Shown: positions 21,523 to 33,111, numbered from the stretch's first letter. The stretch: 63,101 bases of DNA from Fragilaria crotonensis (GCA_022925895.1 JAKSYS010000348.1:1-63101), one strand, 5' to 3'. The notes: generated by a model from the letters alone, not told the origin. A program made the numbers and translations.

Positions 21523-21900
21523 TTATGTGACTGCATAGCACTCCGCAGGAAGGGCGACTTGTTGTCGTAGCTCTTGCACCTGTCGCCGAAGTGATTCATT
21601 TTCAGCCATCAAATGGACACTTTTTTGAGAGAGTTCTTCAGCTTTGGAGCGAAGCATCGAGGTCGCCTCCTTGCGACGGAGGTAAGAGAGACGAGCTGAG
21701 TTTCTGTTCGAGAGAACTCGTTGCATGTTTCGGCGTTGATCATCATTCAAGGCCGCATCACGAGAACTGCGTACTGTAGGTTGTGGCACAGCATCGGCAG
21801 TAACGTCGTCCTCAGTGCCAACTGTACCCCGCGATACCTCATCATCAGCCTCACTCCGTTGCCCTGCGTCATTATCCTTAAGCTTTTTGTCATCTCAGGC
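21523..21900 (-). CDS. bZIP domain protein, partial gene model
   Basis: The open frame reads from a stop near 21897 down to 21523. It contains N-R-N-S-A-R-L-S-Y-L-R-R-K (basic region) followed by five perfect leucine heptads (L-R-S-K-A-E-E, L-S-Q-K-S-V-H, L-M-A-E-N-E-S, L-R-R-Q-V-Q-E, L-R-Q-Q-V). The usual Arg at the ninth position of the basic motif is Tyr. There is no ATG upstream of the basic region in this frame, so a first exon or a frameshift is missing from my model. A C-terminal continuation in another frame (21599-21357) is possible. It should bind DNA as a dimer if expressed. Confidence 0.65.
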
Positions 21901-21949
21901 GTTGACAAAGTAATCTACCTGACGAGAAAGGAACCCTTGCAGCAAGTGT

Positions 21950-23270
21950 GAATGGCCTTTGCTTGGTATGAGCATCAGGTGTTTGTTTTGAATGCACATG
22001 TCTCCACTTCCGTGTTCTCAAAACAGGTACAAGTACCAGGTACGAATATCCTTGCAGCCGATTATGTACAAGAGACATCTGGAAAGGTTCCTCCGCCTGG
22101 TAATGGGTTCGATGTAGAATCTACAGTGATTTATAGTTCTATTGCTCCATCATTTGTCTCCCGATACTTCTTACAATGCACCCTATGTATGAAATACTAG
22201 TAGGGTGGCGTGGAGGACAACGGACAACGGATACACAAATGCTGAAAGGACGAGCCAAATCCAATTCCGGCCCACGACGAAGTCTACCCCGCGCCTGCAG
22301 GACATGCCCGCTTAACTCGGTCGCACGCGAGACAATTTTTGACAGTCATTCCCTGACGGTTGAGGTTGAGAAAGCATACGTCAGTAACATTAAAATCGAT
22401 AGTGATACACTGGATGAGGTTCGGGGATACGCACCAATGCCTAAACGTAAGCATGACGGAGTAGACCTGTCGTAAACGACGCTTGGACACGGATGATTTT
22501 GAATACTATTGGCGCATTCCGAGTTAATACAGCTGTACGTGGCAACTGCAAGCCGCAAATGCAGAATTCACATGCCGCTCAATCGTCATTTCCCGTCATG
22601 AGCGACGGAGCATGTACACAGTAGAAATCGAATGATATTTGGGTATGCATACCAGTCAACATTTGGTGCCATTGTCCCCATGAGCCCATGAGTATGCCGT
22701 CGGAGTCGGAATTATGGGTACGTACACTGACGCATGTTTCAACTTGTGTATGCAGAAAACATCAATAAGTAGAAAAAATGATAAATTTTTAGTCTGTACT
22801 GGAGGAATGCAGTAGGCGTAACGGCGGCCGGTCCAGTTCAGGCGTACAAAGTTCGCCATCAAGTCTCATAGGACTGCGGCCTAACTTACATGGTAATAGA
22901 ATACAAGTTGAGAGATAAAAGAGTGAGATCCGATCATCCGATCGGATCAAGCACCGTTACCTATTATATGTTGTTATTTGTGTATGTAGTTGAGTACCGA
23001 TTCACACACATGCATCGTATGCATATTTGGATGTTATAAACCCATACGCCATATGCAACGATACTCGCCGGCCACATATGTGCCACACCACAGTACTTGT
23101 CAGGTAGTATTCGTTTGCAGGCCAGGTGAAAATAATTACTTGACCGATTGCTCGAACACAGGAAGGTCCATAAGCACGTTTCGCGATTAAAGAGATGTAA
23201 TTAAGGATGGGCGCGCAATAATGACCAGCCGGCGTGATGAATGCGTGTTGGATCTGTGTCGTTTCATTCG
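21950..23270. other. intergenic sequence without a recognised gene
   Basis: Only frames shorter than 105 codons without family features occur. I see no RNA gene or transposon end. Confidence 0.4.
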
Positions 23271-23274
23271 AGCT

Positions 23275-23550
23275 GGCAAGGTTCAGCAAATGTCAGCAGA
23301 TTTCTTTTTCGTCAGCTAATGTCAAATCAGCAGATTTGCTTTTCGTCAGCAAATGTCAGCAAACTTGATTCTCGTCAGCAAACGTCAGAAGATGTCAGCA
23401 TCACCGTAGCTTGGGAAAAACTCGTTTTCGTCAACATATGTCAGAAAATGTCAGCAGATTCGTTTTTCGTCAGCATATGTCAGCAGATTCGTTTTTTGTC
23501 ACACATGTCAGCAGATCTGTCTTTTCGTCAGCAAGTGTCAGCAAAACAAA
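23275..23550. repeat. minisatellite of gtcagca/cgtcagca units
   Basis: Imperfect units of about 26-30 bp alternate atgtcagcagatt with cgttttt(c)gtcagca. About nine copies occur, with one diverged patch near 23395-23430. The 104-residue frame across it is repeat-derived. Confidence 0.8.
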
Positions 23551-23920
23551 GATGACGCTGGCATATCCAGTTTAGCACCAGCTAGACACGGAACGGAAAT
23601 GATTTTCGCCTCAGGCCAGCGTATATTCGACCTTGATTCACGACTAAACGCGTGTATTGCCGATTGCCGGACATTCCTGGAGTATGACTTGTATGTTCAT
23701 ACACTGTAAGACTTCCTGCAGAAGTGGCTGGGTTCAAGTTTTTGAGGCGCATCGTTGGATCACGTAGACTTCAGTATAAATTCCCCGGACGTCATGCTTT
23801 AGCACCCGATCCGGCATCCTCGTACTCGGAGTACATCCTAACAACTCGCTTGGTACCACACACAAAAATCAGCGGCGGACCATGACATTGTAACGACGAT
23901 TTGATCATCTTCCGATCCTC

Positions 23921-23995
23921 ATCAGGAAAACATTTTTGTTGTTTACGCTATTTTATCGAGTTGTTGAGGCCCTTGATCTTAAATGTTTTCCTGAT
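23921..23995. repeat. short inverted repeat
   Basis: The 15-base arm atcaggaaaacattt (23921-23935) is complemented exactly at 23981-23995, with a 45-base loop. It lies about 10 bases upstream of the first frame of the DDE transposase relic and may be a hairpin or a remnant of element ends. Confidence 0.7.
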
Positions 23996-24003
23996 CGATT
24001 ACA

Positions 24004-26565
24004 ATGAAGACGTTACAGGTATACTACCAATGCTGGGTTGAAGTGACGAAGCAAAACCGCTACCGAGACAAATGGCTCACTGATGAAACGTATTTTCGAG
24101 CAATCAAGGCTCAATTTCCTTCCCTTGAGTCCCTTACTTTCGATAGAGGCGTCATGAATCGAGCAATTTCAGTGTGTGGAGGGGCAGCCAATTCTTGATG
24201 ATTTTACGGAATCAAACACCACGGGCGTGTTTCGACGGAAATCAAGGGGCATCGATCCTTATGGAAATCCACTTAGAAACGTTTGGGGATACTACATCAC
24301 AAGGCCAGGAGAAATGGTTGAACGCCAACCAGATGGAAAGAGGAGCTTCATGTCTTTGTTACAAGACAGTAGGATCAATGATCGATACAGTGTGGCAGGC
24401 TCGTGGTTCTTCAGAAGTTGTGGATTTGACGAGCGAAATACAATTGCAATCAAGAGCAAAACGAAAGACTGACGCTCAGATAGCAGCACAGGATGAGACA
24501 AAGGATACAAATACATTTCCGACGACAACAAGGACATGGTTGAATTCCATGTTGATGATTTGGACTTACTGCACAAACATGCTGAGACCATGGGTTTCGG
24601 TGCTTTGGGAACAGTGTAAAAGCACAAGACGAAGCTCTCATGATATTTGGGCAGATGAGCATCTATAGTCAATTTCTTCTAGAAATTGCCAATGGGTAGG
24701 ACAGAAGGTCAGAGGCCACTTCTTCCGAAGACAGATGGCGAGTCTCATGATATCAGCTCTGCAATCGCGTGAAACTGGGTTCGGGGTAGAGATTAGTCGA
24801 GTGCAATTGGAAGAAATCAACGAAGCACGCAGCAAAACTTACGTTGATGTCGATGCAGCAATGGCTATCCATAGCCAAGCTGCAAGAGGACGAAGCAATC
24901 CCCATTTGTTGTCTACTTCAAACTTGGGCGAACAATGAGGATATTGGACATACAACCACATGTCAATTCAATTCGAGGACTGCGTTGATTGCCTCAAGTT
25001 TTGTATCCACACTTCGATTTCGCCTTCCTCTTTGATCACTCTCAAGGGTACGCAAAAAAATTGGCTAATGGCTTGGATGCCTATACTATGAACCGAGGCT
25101 TTGGAGGAGTGCAGCCACGAATGCGTGAGTCAAAAATAAAGGCAGAGGATGGCTATCTTGGCATGCAGACATACCGTTAATGCTGGTGACACCCAAACCT
25201 TTGTCTTTGAACCTGGCGATGCTGGGCCATTCTGGATGACAGAAAATGAGCAAGAAATAAACCGCCATGATCGAATCCTCCCACCTTTGCCTGGCAATCG
25301 CGAAAGAAAGAAACAAAACAATCTCTGAGCTGAAAGCAGAGCTTGGGCCTCTCAACATCTTGAATGATCGACGCCAATATCGACTTTTGGAATTGCAAGA
25401 ACTTGCAAGGACAAACAATATTGAAGTCAAAACAAACACCACACGAGAAAAGAAAGGCTGGCAAGGACAGGCAAAGGGCCTTTTGCAAGTCCTGTGGGAG
25501 AGGGGTTGGATTGACGAAGGCAATCTGGAGAAGTACAGCATGGATCCAGCAACCAAAGGAGCCAACAGAATCCGCAAGTGCCTGCTCACCGCGATCCACA
25601 CTTTCACCCGCCAACTTTGGCTCGCCAGGAACGCAGTTCACCACGCCGACACCGTAGCCACAACCACGGCTATAGCTTGCACAGCAGAACAGATCGAAGT
25701 CAGCTACTACCACCAAAGACCTCAACTTCTCCGATTCGACGATCGCCACCTCTGCGATCGCAACCTTCAACAGCTTATGACCGGATCCTCCCCCACAACT
25801 CGCAGACGATGGCTCCGACTCGTCAAATCCTCCGCTACAACACATACTCAAGAAGAAACGACAGACAACGATACAAAGTTTTTCCCAACGATAAAGTAAT
25901 TGGCGGGCACTGGTAGTAACTAAGTTCTCGCGAGCCCACGCTTGCCGGAACGGGGTACACTCTGGGGACCTAACGGTCCACAGACGGTGACAACCCTCAA
26001 TAATTAGGTTTTATATCTATGGATCCAGCAACCGATGCCGATGGTGAAGTACTTGAGGGTGCGGAGGAATGGAGTTTACGAGTTCTGATGGCAAGCTGTC
26101 TCGATTTTGCTGAAGAGGTGACAGCCCTGCAACACGTAGGAAACGAGCTTGGTGTTTCTGTGATCATTTCGCCAAAATTCCATGCAGAGTTAGCTGGCGA
26201 AGGATCGAGTATAGCTGGCGTGTGACGAAGGTATCTATCGACGTAAGCCATTGAACTCTAAAAGGAGCAAGGAAGCATTCAAAGCGTTAGTAATGGAATG
26301 CACAAGCAGGAATGTACTTCGAACTGAAACTGTGCGAAAGCTTTCAAGACGAGCAAGGGCTTACGTTTGTGCATACTATTTGCTTTACGAGAGCAAGAAG
26401 AACAACAATCATGATGACGCACCAATACTTACATTACCACTTATTGAAGGCATCGTCATGGCGTTCAAAACCCACAGGGCTGCTCTTGACTTTGATGCTG
26501 GCTTCGTGAATGGATTTGTACATTCACTTCTTGGTGAGGAGGGTGTCTTCCAAATGAACACCTGA
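24004..26565 (+). pseudogene. DDE-superfamily transposase, decayed and interrupted by a LINE fragment
   Basis: Fragments in several frames line up as one transposase. The first catalytic D is probably in Q-D-E-A (codon 24628-24630). The second is in F-D-H-S-Q-G-Y-A-K (codon 25034-25036), followed by L-D-A-Y-T-M-N-R-G-F-G-G. The third acidic residue is in F-H-A-E-L-A-G-E-G (about 26180-26205). The segment K-G-L-L-Q-V-L-W-E-R-G precedes the LINE insertion. The C-terminal part (26251-26565) includes L-S-R-R-A-R-A-Y-V-C-A-Y, common in eukaryotic DDE transposase relics. Many stops and shifts show it is inactive. No matching terminal repeats were found. Confidence 0.7.
25555..26018 (+). mobile_element. 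5'-truncated LINE, 464 bp, inside the DDE transposase relic
   Basis: The insert is flanked by the perfect 15-bp duplication atggatccagcaacc (25540-25554 and 26019-26033). Removing it with one copy joins K-Y-S-M-D-P-A-T to D-A-D-G-E-V in frame. The insert codes for a C-terminal piece ending at 25899 with T-R-Q-L-W-L-A-R-N-A-V-H-H, the motif seen near the end of diatom LINE ORF2. It ends in a T-rich tail (aggttttatatct). It is a different family from the LINE at 51-60 kb. Confidence 0.88.
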
Positions 26566-26569
26566 TCTG

Positions 26570-28454
26570 TTTTGCGAGAGGAATGAGAATATGGTTTGGC
26601 TCAAAGTGAGTGCGTGTGAGTTCCATTTTGGGGCTTCAACTAAATTTTTAGATTACTGAGTCTACGTGCCTCTACGATATGCAGGCGCAGGATGAACCCA
26701 GCCATACGGTGTACGGCAGCCCCTAACTACCGGTACAAAATGCTGTTGTATAAAAGTCTACACTAACACATAGTAATCAGCAACTAAGAATGTGATGGGT
26801 GATGGCAGGGGAATGACCAGCAGCAGCCAGCAGGGGCATTTTCTTGGCCAAACAACTTTGCTTCAACTGAGGCACCAATGTAGAGTCTTGGGTCATTAAG
26901 ATGGACTGGCATGGTGAACACAAGCTGTGAACACAAAACAAAGTGGGAAATGAAGTGATGATGAAATTGTGGCTCACCAACTAAAAGATTCATCATTTTT
27001 GCAGCACCTTCAAGTTCATTGAAAAAACACAAGAAGCATAAAAAAATAGAGATGACCACCAACTTCACACCTCACTTGTTTAAAGAACTCTCCATGCAAT
27101 TGTAATGGTGTGTATTGGCTCAATGAAAGTGAAAGATGATGACATCAATGACCTGATTGAAGCCTTGAATGCATTGGCTGGTTCTAAAAAACGCCAAAAG
27201 GCGACTACTAAACATGTGTTCACGGAGTTAGTAGCTAGGTCAGGAGCTGTCGCTTACGAAGATTTCCTCGATGAGCCAACAAGATTTGACGCATGGAGGA
27301 CAAATTTGCCTTATTAAAATGGTTTAAACAATAGGATGATAAATTTGAGTAGAGGCCAAGGTTTGATTGTGTAAATACATCAAATAGCTACAACGTGTGA
27401 ACTATTCATGTCTTAGTAACATGACGACCATTATGCCTGTGAATTTCCCTCTTTATTAAAGCAATCTGGCTCACACACTGATACTTATGATCATGTTTAG
27501 ATGTGCTGAGCCAAAGGAGGAATGAGAATTATCCAGTGGGTATAGTTTCTTATACATCAAGGTAGCAACAAATTGTGTTGACCAAATTGACCAGCACAGC
27601 ACCAGCACACTTAAAAGATTTCCTTTGCTGTTTTTCCAGAACAAGGGTGTCAATCATGATTAGAAAATAAGGCAGGGGACCTGATCCTGATGCTACATAC
27701 AAATATGTGTGTATCCTTTTTGTAATTGCAAGTGCAGATACTTTGTGGCACTTGACCTGCCATGGATTCCATGTGGATTCCACACATTTTGCTGGCTATT
27801 GGAGAACCTTATCAGCACCGTTGGACAGTTGAGAAATGTGATTTGTGAAAAGATGTCCCGTGATTCAAAGCAAACAGTGTTATCCAGACAGCATACAAGC
27901 CTATGAGTGTCTGGGTTCAGTTGAATGACATCTGTTTTAGGGCTACTAATGATTGTTTATTTACTACTAATGAGCTAGTACACCAAGGGTTTTGAATCAG
28001 TGATCTCATTAGTGTGCAGTTCTATATGGGGTTGTTGTGAGATCACAAACATATGACGCACATGGCGTTGGTGATTGCAAATAAAGTCTTGATGCCAAGA
28101 ATGCAACTCCCACTGGTATTAATCCAGTCCTGCAACAGCTTTATGCGCATGGTTAGTAGTATGCTGAACAGCAGCAAATCCTTGCAACAATGGCTGCAGG
28201 ACACATGTTGCTTGGGAATTTGTTGACACAAGGGACCGTTGACTTTCCATGGCAACAACATGGGGTTTTCAGGAGAAGGAAATGGGGTGGTACCTGGTAC
28301 GTGTAGTACTATGCTGGACCGATACGATTCCAGACGACAGCAATAGTCGTACAGCAACACACGGAAGATTCCGCAGTACGAGTACTCCAGTATTACAGTG
28401 GTGGTCAGTACAAGTACTTGTACTCACACGGTAGAGTTTTCGAATCAGTGCGGA
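26570..28454. other. intergenic sequence with one weak small ORF
   Basis: Nearly 1.9 kb holds no recognised gene. The best frame is 27105-27317 (plus, 70 residues, starting M-V-C-I-G-S-M-K-V-K-D-D-D). It has normal-looking amino-acid composition but no known family and could be a remnant of the neighbouring transposon. Confidence 0.35.
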
Positions 28455-28676
28455 CCGTGCATATGTCCGTAATCGAGCCGATCAGCTTTTCTAAAATCGA
28501 TCCATAAATTCTAATGCAAATAAAGTTTCAAGTCAACTTTACATACGAATCTCAGACTGCTCCTCTGAGGATAGAAATACCGTACACAGTAACAGTAGTA
28601 AGTAGAACTCAGTACTCCCTTACACTATTGGAAGTGATGGCCGGATCGATTAGGGGACATACACGGTCATGTCTCA
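28455..28676. mobile_element. MITE-like TIR repeat, copy 2, uninterrupted
   Basis: The 222-bp sequence has imperfect inverted ends (ccgtgcatatgtccgtaatc at the left, complement of ccgtgtatgtcccctaatcg at the right). Its interior, including ctcagactgctcctctgagga, matches the split copy at 16928-17715 in inverted orientation. It is non-coding. Confidence 0.75.
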
Positions 28677-28898
28677 TGTCGCATCAAATCGCCCGTCTGT
28701 TGTGCATCAGGAATCAAGACCTCGAAATGTTGCTTATACTGCTCGTCATTTCACGTCATACCTCCAAGAGGCTATCATTAACATATCCATCGTCTTATTG
28801 ATAACGACTGCTGCATTCCTGCATTGTACTCGGAGGAGTAGCAAATAGCGACACCATCAGTGCACCATTATAGATAATAAATACCGACCAGAGATCTG

Positions 28899-29378
28899 AT
28901 GGAGGAGGACGATCACTGTCCAACAGGACGAAAGTTCGTCTGTGGTATCAAGTTGACTTTGACATTACCAGATGGGATCACTACAGTACAAGAATTTGGA
29001 CGGTCCAAGTCACATGACAATCATCATCACAGCAACAACAACAATCTACATAATGATGGCAACATGGACACCGACCATAATGATGACAACAACGACCACA
29101 ATACTGTCAACGACCACAATACTGTAACATCACAAGTGTCGTATACTGGCCGACACGATCATGGACTACTGCCTCCACCACGACATCCAAACGGTTCGTA
29201 CGCAACATTGGTTGATCATGTACGTGATGCCAAGGAATTTTCAAATACTTTCTTGACCAATGTCATGAAACAAGAAACAAATAGTCGACAACAACACACT
29301 AAGGGGAAGCATAATAAAGATGAGGGTGACACGACGACAATCATGGAAACGGCAAGTAAGAAACACAAATCAAATTGA
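28899..29378 (+). CDS. uncharacterised Asn/His/Asp-rich protein, 159 residues
   Basis: An open frame from the ATG at 28899. Residues 1-45 have normal composition (F-V-C-G-I-K-L-T-L-T-L-P-D-G). A stretch of Asn, His and Asp repeats (about 46-85) follows, then a mixed tail ending K-K-H-K-S-N. I do not recognise a family. Low-complexity Asn/His runs are common in diatom nuclear proteins. It stands alone upstream of and convergent with the aminotransferase. It could be a real small gene or a chance frame. Confidence 0.4.
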   Translation: MEEDDHCPTGRKFVCGIKLTLTLPDGITTVQEFGRSKSHDNHHHSNNNNLHNDGNMDTDHNDDNNDHNTVNDHNTVTSQVSYTGRHDHGLLPPPRHPNGSYATLVDHVRDAKEFSNTFLTNVMKQETNSRQQHTKGKHNKDEGDTTTIMETASKKHKSN

Positions 29379-29715
29379 TTGGATTTGGAAAAGAGTGTAT
29401 GAAAAATCTATTCGTATCGCATGTCGCATGGATCTGCTGGGTGTCGACACGGAATGAAAAAACTCGCACAATGATCCGATACCGGACGACTACTACTACT
29501 GCTGCAGTACTTGGCGTGACTGACCGCAGCTTGAGGATTGTGTATCAATATAAACAATGAGAAAGGGTGTTGTTATATCTCGGATTGTTTCAAGTATCGA
29601 TGTAACACGAATATAAGACGCGAGTGCTGTGTCATAAGGGCGACTATAGAATGACAATAAAGCCGTCTATAGTGAAGCTATTCGAGGTTCACATCACACA
29701 TCAGACATTACAGGC

Positions 29716-31233
29716 TCATGCCATTTTCTCCAGCAACTCTTGCAAATACGTCTGCAACTTATCCATGGCAATTGTTAGTTCCTCCATGGACGTGGCATAA
29801 CTAATCCGAACAGTCCCCGGTGCACCGAATGCCGATCCGGGCACAATGGCCAATTTGTGCGTTTGCAAGAGTTCTTTGCAAAATTCCACATCATCAAAGT
29901 TGGTGGAATGTTGCATATAATACGACACATCGGGCAATACATAAAAGGCACCCTGAGGGGGGACTGCCACAAAGACGTGTGGCATTTCCTTCGTGTTGGC
30001 CAATCGTGATAGTACATAATCACGTTTCGTCTTCATTTCATCAAACAAGACTTGCAATTCCTCTTCTGACACTTGTTGCAACGCTGCCACTCCTGCGGCT
30101 TGACTAATACTGGAGGCACATGATGTGAATTGCGATTGCAATGTCGTACAGGCTCTTGCATACGGTGCCGGTGCTGCCAAATATCCCAATCGAAAGCCGG
30201 TCATGGCGTACGCCTTACTAAAGCCATTGACAAGGAGAGTGCGATCGTACAAGTACGTGGCCATGGAGGGACAATCGGTACCCGTATAACAGAGTCGTTC
30301 GTAGATTTCATCGGACAAGACGAGGACACGTGGGAAATCCTGCAATACGAGTGCCAATTCTTGCAATCGATCGGCATCATGAACACCACCCGTGGGATTG
30401 GATGGGTTGCAAAAAATCAGCAATTTGATATCGGCATGTTCTTCCAATGCCGTGCGTAGGGCGGCAGGTGTCAAGAGAAATCCATCGTCGGCCTTGGTTT
30501 CAACAATAATGGGTTCGGCTCCCGCCAATCGTACCATTTCTGGATAGGATGGCCAGTAGGGTGCAGGAATGAGGACTTTATCTCCGGTACCAACTGTTGC
30601 CAATATTCCCTGATAGACAGCCTGCTTGGCCCCATTGGCCACAACAATTTCGGTTGTGGGATTGTAGTCGAGTCCCTTTCGTGTCTTGAGATCATGACTA
30701 ATGGCTTTTCGAAGAGGTACCGTTCCCGTAACAGCAGTGTACTTCGTATCACCATCCAACAAAGCCTGAGCTGCCGCTTCCAAGACGGCTTTTGGAGGTG
30801 GGAAATCAGGTTCTCCGACACAGAGCGAGGTGACCTGCTCACCCTGTGATTCTAATTCCTTGACGAGCGAAAAAATCTCCACTGTTTTGCTTGGAAGTAT
30901 TGTATCAATCAGTGGGTTGATATGGGTTTGAGCAGCTAACCGTGTATGCGAAGATGATCCTGATGACGACGATGATCTTCTCTTTACAGTAGGAATTGGA
31001 ACGACCCACGCCACAGCAAGAAAGGGGGATCGGTTCTTGTTGGTGCTACTGCTCCAGAGCAGTACTGATAGCAACAGCAGAACACTTTTAGAGGGAAAGG
31101 TAATCATACCGATGTACTGCTGTCGAACACTTTGGAGTAGTTGCACTATACTCAGTAGCTGATGGGAGTGGGAGTGGGAACTTGAATTACGCGTTCGATT
31201 GGATTGTCGATTGGATTGTGGGAGAGATGTCAA
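29716..31233 (-). CDS. aspartate/prephenate-type aminotransferase (class I fold), probably plastid-targeted
   Basis: An intact 505-residue PLP-dependent aminotransferase. Visible landmarks are G-E-P-D-F (about 140), Y-T-A-V-T-G (166), N-P-S-N-P-T-G (276-282), S-D-E-I-Y-E (307-312), the PLP lysine K340 in N-G-F-S-K-A-Y-A-M-T-G, R348, and the substrate carboxylate arginine R476 in V-R-I-S-Y-A. This is the prokaryote-type aspartate or glutamate/aspartate-prephenate aminotransferase group, which feeds aspartate and arogenate synthesis. A hydrophobic leader starts at M43 (ATG at 31107), followed by A-V-A-W-V-V-P, which resembles the diatom plastid cleavage site with an aromatic at +1. I therefore prefer M43 over the first Met. 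No intron is seen. Confidence 0.88.
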   Translation of the reverse strand: MTSLPQSNRQSNRTRNSSSHSHSHQLLSIVQLLQSVRQQYIGMITFPSKSVLLLLSVLLWSSSTNKNRSPFLAVAWVVPIPTVKRRSSSSSGSSSHTRLAAQTHINPLIDTILPSKTVEIFSLVKELESQGEQVTSLCVGEPDFPPPKAVLEAAAQALLDGDTKYTAVTGTVPLRKAISHDLKTRKGLDYNPTTEIVVANGAKQAVYQGILATVGTGDKVLIPAPYWPSYPEMVRLAGAEPIIVETKADDGFLLTPAALRTALEEHADIKLLIFCNPSNPTGGVHDADRLQELALVLQDFPRVLVLSDEIYERLCYTGTDCPSMATYLYDRTLLVNGFSKAYAMTGFRLGYLAAPAPYARACTTLQSQFTSCASSISQAAGVAALQQVSEEELQVLFDEMKTKRDYVLSRLANTKEMPHVFVAVPPQGAFYVLPDVSYYMQHSTNFDDVEFCKELLQTHKLAIVPGSAFGAPGTVRISYATSMEELTIAMDKLQTYLQELLEKMA

Positions 31234-31239
31234 AACACA

Positions 31240-32095
31240 ACAATGCGTCTGAAAAAGTGAAGATGAGACGGACGGTCATGAAAGCACGTTACACGTCAGA
31301 CGTCAGCACCCCAACAACAGTAAATTCTCTTCAGTACGCAGGTTGCCAGTATGCATGTCTCCAAACTCCAAACTCCCAACTACAAGTGACCACATCATAA
31401 ACAGTCAACCCGGTTTAAGTCGACACAAGCTTATTACTAACCGGTAGGTCTAGTTGCTCTAGTCGTAGAGGAGTAAAGTGATGGGATCTAATATCATGAA
31501 GGAATGAAAAGGATCATCATCTTCAACACTCCATAGCAGTCATACAGGTACGAGGTCTGGTATCTAATCGGCAAAAAGTATTTTACAGATTGAATGTTCG
31601 AAAGTGGTTTTGGGTGTAACCTTATACATGATCAACCCACTCCTTGCGAGTTGTATACATACTGTATGCGACGTATGGGCGAGTCTTGGTACCAGGTAGG
31701 CTCATGGGCGTATGATAGTCCTGATCCCCTTCCTCATGTTTCCTTGCCGGACGCCATGTATCTTCCAATCAACGGAAACGGAGTCTATCCTGGAACAGTA
31801 CACCCGATTTGGGGAGTGTAGTCCAGTTTATTCGGCATAAAGGCATACATATTGTACATCACAAACGTCTTTGGAACGGAGCCGACCTTGAGGTTGATCT
31901 TGTCAAGTCGATTGAACGACGATGGTCCATACAACCATGCGAATTACAACAAACCATACGCTATACATACTCCGAATGTCCATGTATAGCGGACATGTAT
32001 CGAATATTAGCAGGGATATAACATACACAGAGAACCGATACTCGGAGCTGCGAGTACCTGGTATAGTGAATAGTGAATAGCTGCATGGATGTTAC
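31240..32095. other. intergenic sequence upstream of the aminotransferase
   Basis: About 850 bases hold the aminotransferase 5' flank and no recognised gene. The pogo-like element begins at its right edge. Confidence 0.4.
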
Positions 32096-32607
32096 TACCG
32101 TAAATCTCTCTGGTTAAGACCCCACGCAGGTTAAGACCCACCCCCGCCAAAAAGGGCCGTTTTTTAGACATGTGCATGCCAATCCAGAAGTACTTCGTTC
32201 TAATTAGAATGGATAACACGACCGAAAAGAGGACGAAAAGGGCTTCAATTTGATATACAACACTCATATAATCAGACGATGTTATGAGTGATTTCTATGC
32301 AAAGATATCAGTGAATCAAAACAATTTTGACGGATTCCTTAGGTTGCCAACAGAAATTTTTGTCCCAAAACAAACCATGCATGCTTGCGCACAAAATTTT
32401 CAACAGATCAAACACGACCCCACAGAAATTTGTTGATGCGAATGGCCATTTGCTGAGCCACAAAACGCTGTCAAGCAATGAGATGAGCAACAACAACCTC
32501 TGCCTCCTCCTGTTGTTTTTGTTTGATTGTGTCACTCACCAGCATGTCCTCATCATTATCCACAGAAAAGGAAGCAGCGAAGGCCATGAGTCCACCTTTG
32601 CATCCTT

Positions 32608-33111
32608 GTGGTATCACGGTTGAGATCGTTGGTATTGGGAGGTGATCGTGGACGCTCCTGTGAAGAACACGATGTTTGCGGTGCCGTGTTGCAGGAAGAC
32701 TCGGTTGTGCGGATACGGCACGTGCAGATTCTTAATGAGATGGGAAACGAGGAATCCGCACTTGCTGTGTATTGGATTAGTGACGGTATTGACCGCTGTC
32801 GAGTGGGGTTTCTTCCTCGACACCTCACAAAGCAGTGGCAGCTTTATGATGGGCGTATCGCACAAGTGGTAGATGTCTACGAAGGGTCTGAAAGTCCCAC
32901 AAAGCGGCGAAAGAACACCCGGAATTGCGGTTGCTGCGAGGCCGTACTCATTGACAATCGTGACAAGGAGGGCACTACTACCAGTGTTGACAACCGAACA
33001 GCACGAACAGCGAGAGCAGGAATGACAGTTCTGGTTCAAAGCAACAGAAACAAGGAGAGTGAGGACGACTACTACTACTACAACTTAATTTTAATTTTGG
33101 TACGTGTTTGA
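32608..33111 (+). CDS. accessory protein of the pogo-like element, unknown function
   Basis: An intact 167-residue frame wholly inside the element and convergent with the transposase (the 3' ends overlap by 21 bases). The core reads V-V-R-I-R-H-V-Q-I-L-N, then A-V-Y-W-I-S-D-G-I-D-R-C-R-V-G-F-L, then R-K-N-T-R-N-C-G-C-C. The dense aromatic/charged pattern and the KRRK stretch suggest a folded nuclear domain. I do not recognise a named family. Its position suggests a role in transposition or in host interaction. Confidence 0.6.
   Translation: MVSRLRSLVLGGDRGRSCEEHDVCGAVLQEDSVVRIRHVQILNEMGNEESALAVYWISDGIDRCRVGFLPRHLTKQWQLYDGRIAQVVDVYEGSESPTKRRKNTRNCGCCEAVLIDNRDKEGTTTSVDNRTARTARAGMTVLVQSNRNKESEDDYYYYNLILILVRV

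Noticed and set aside
23275-23550. Possible CRISPR-like array
   Set aside because: The units are contiguous and imperfect without unique spacers, and the context is eukaryotic.
29820-30459. Plus-strand frames opposite the aminotransferase
   Set aside because: The minus strand carries all aminotransferase motifs in one frame; the others are shadows.
32614-33039. Minus-strand 141-residue frame opposite the pogo accessory ORF
   Set aside because: It lacks structure, while the plus-strand frame has a coherent folded-looking core and a good start.
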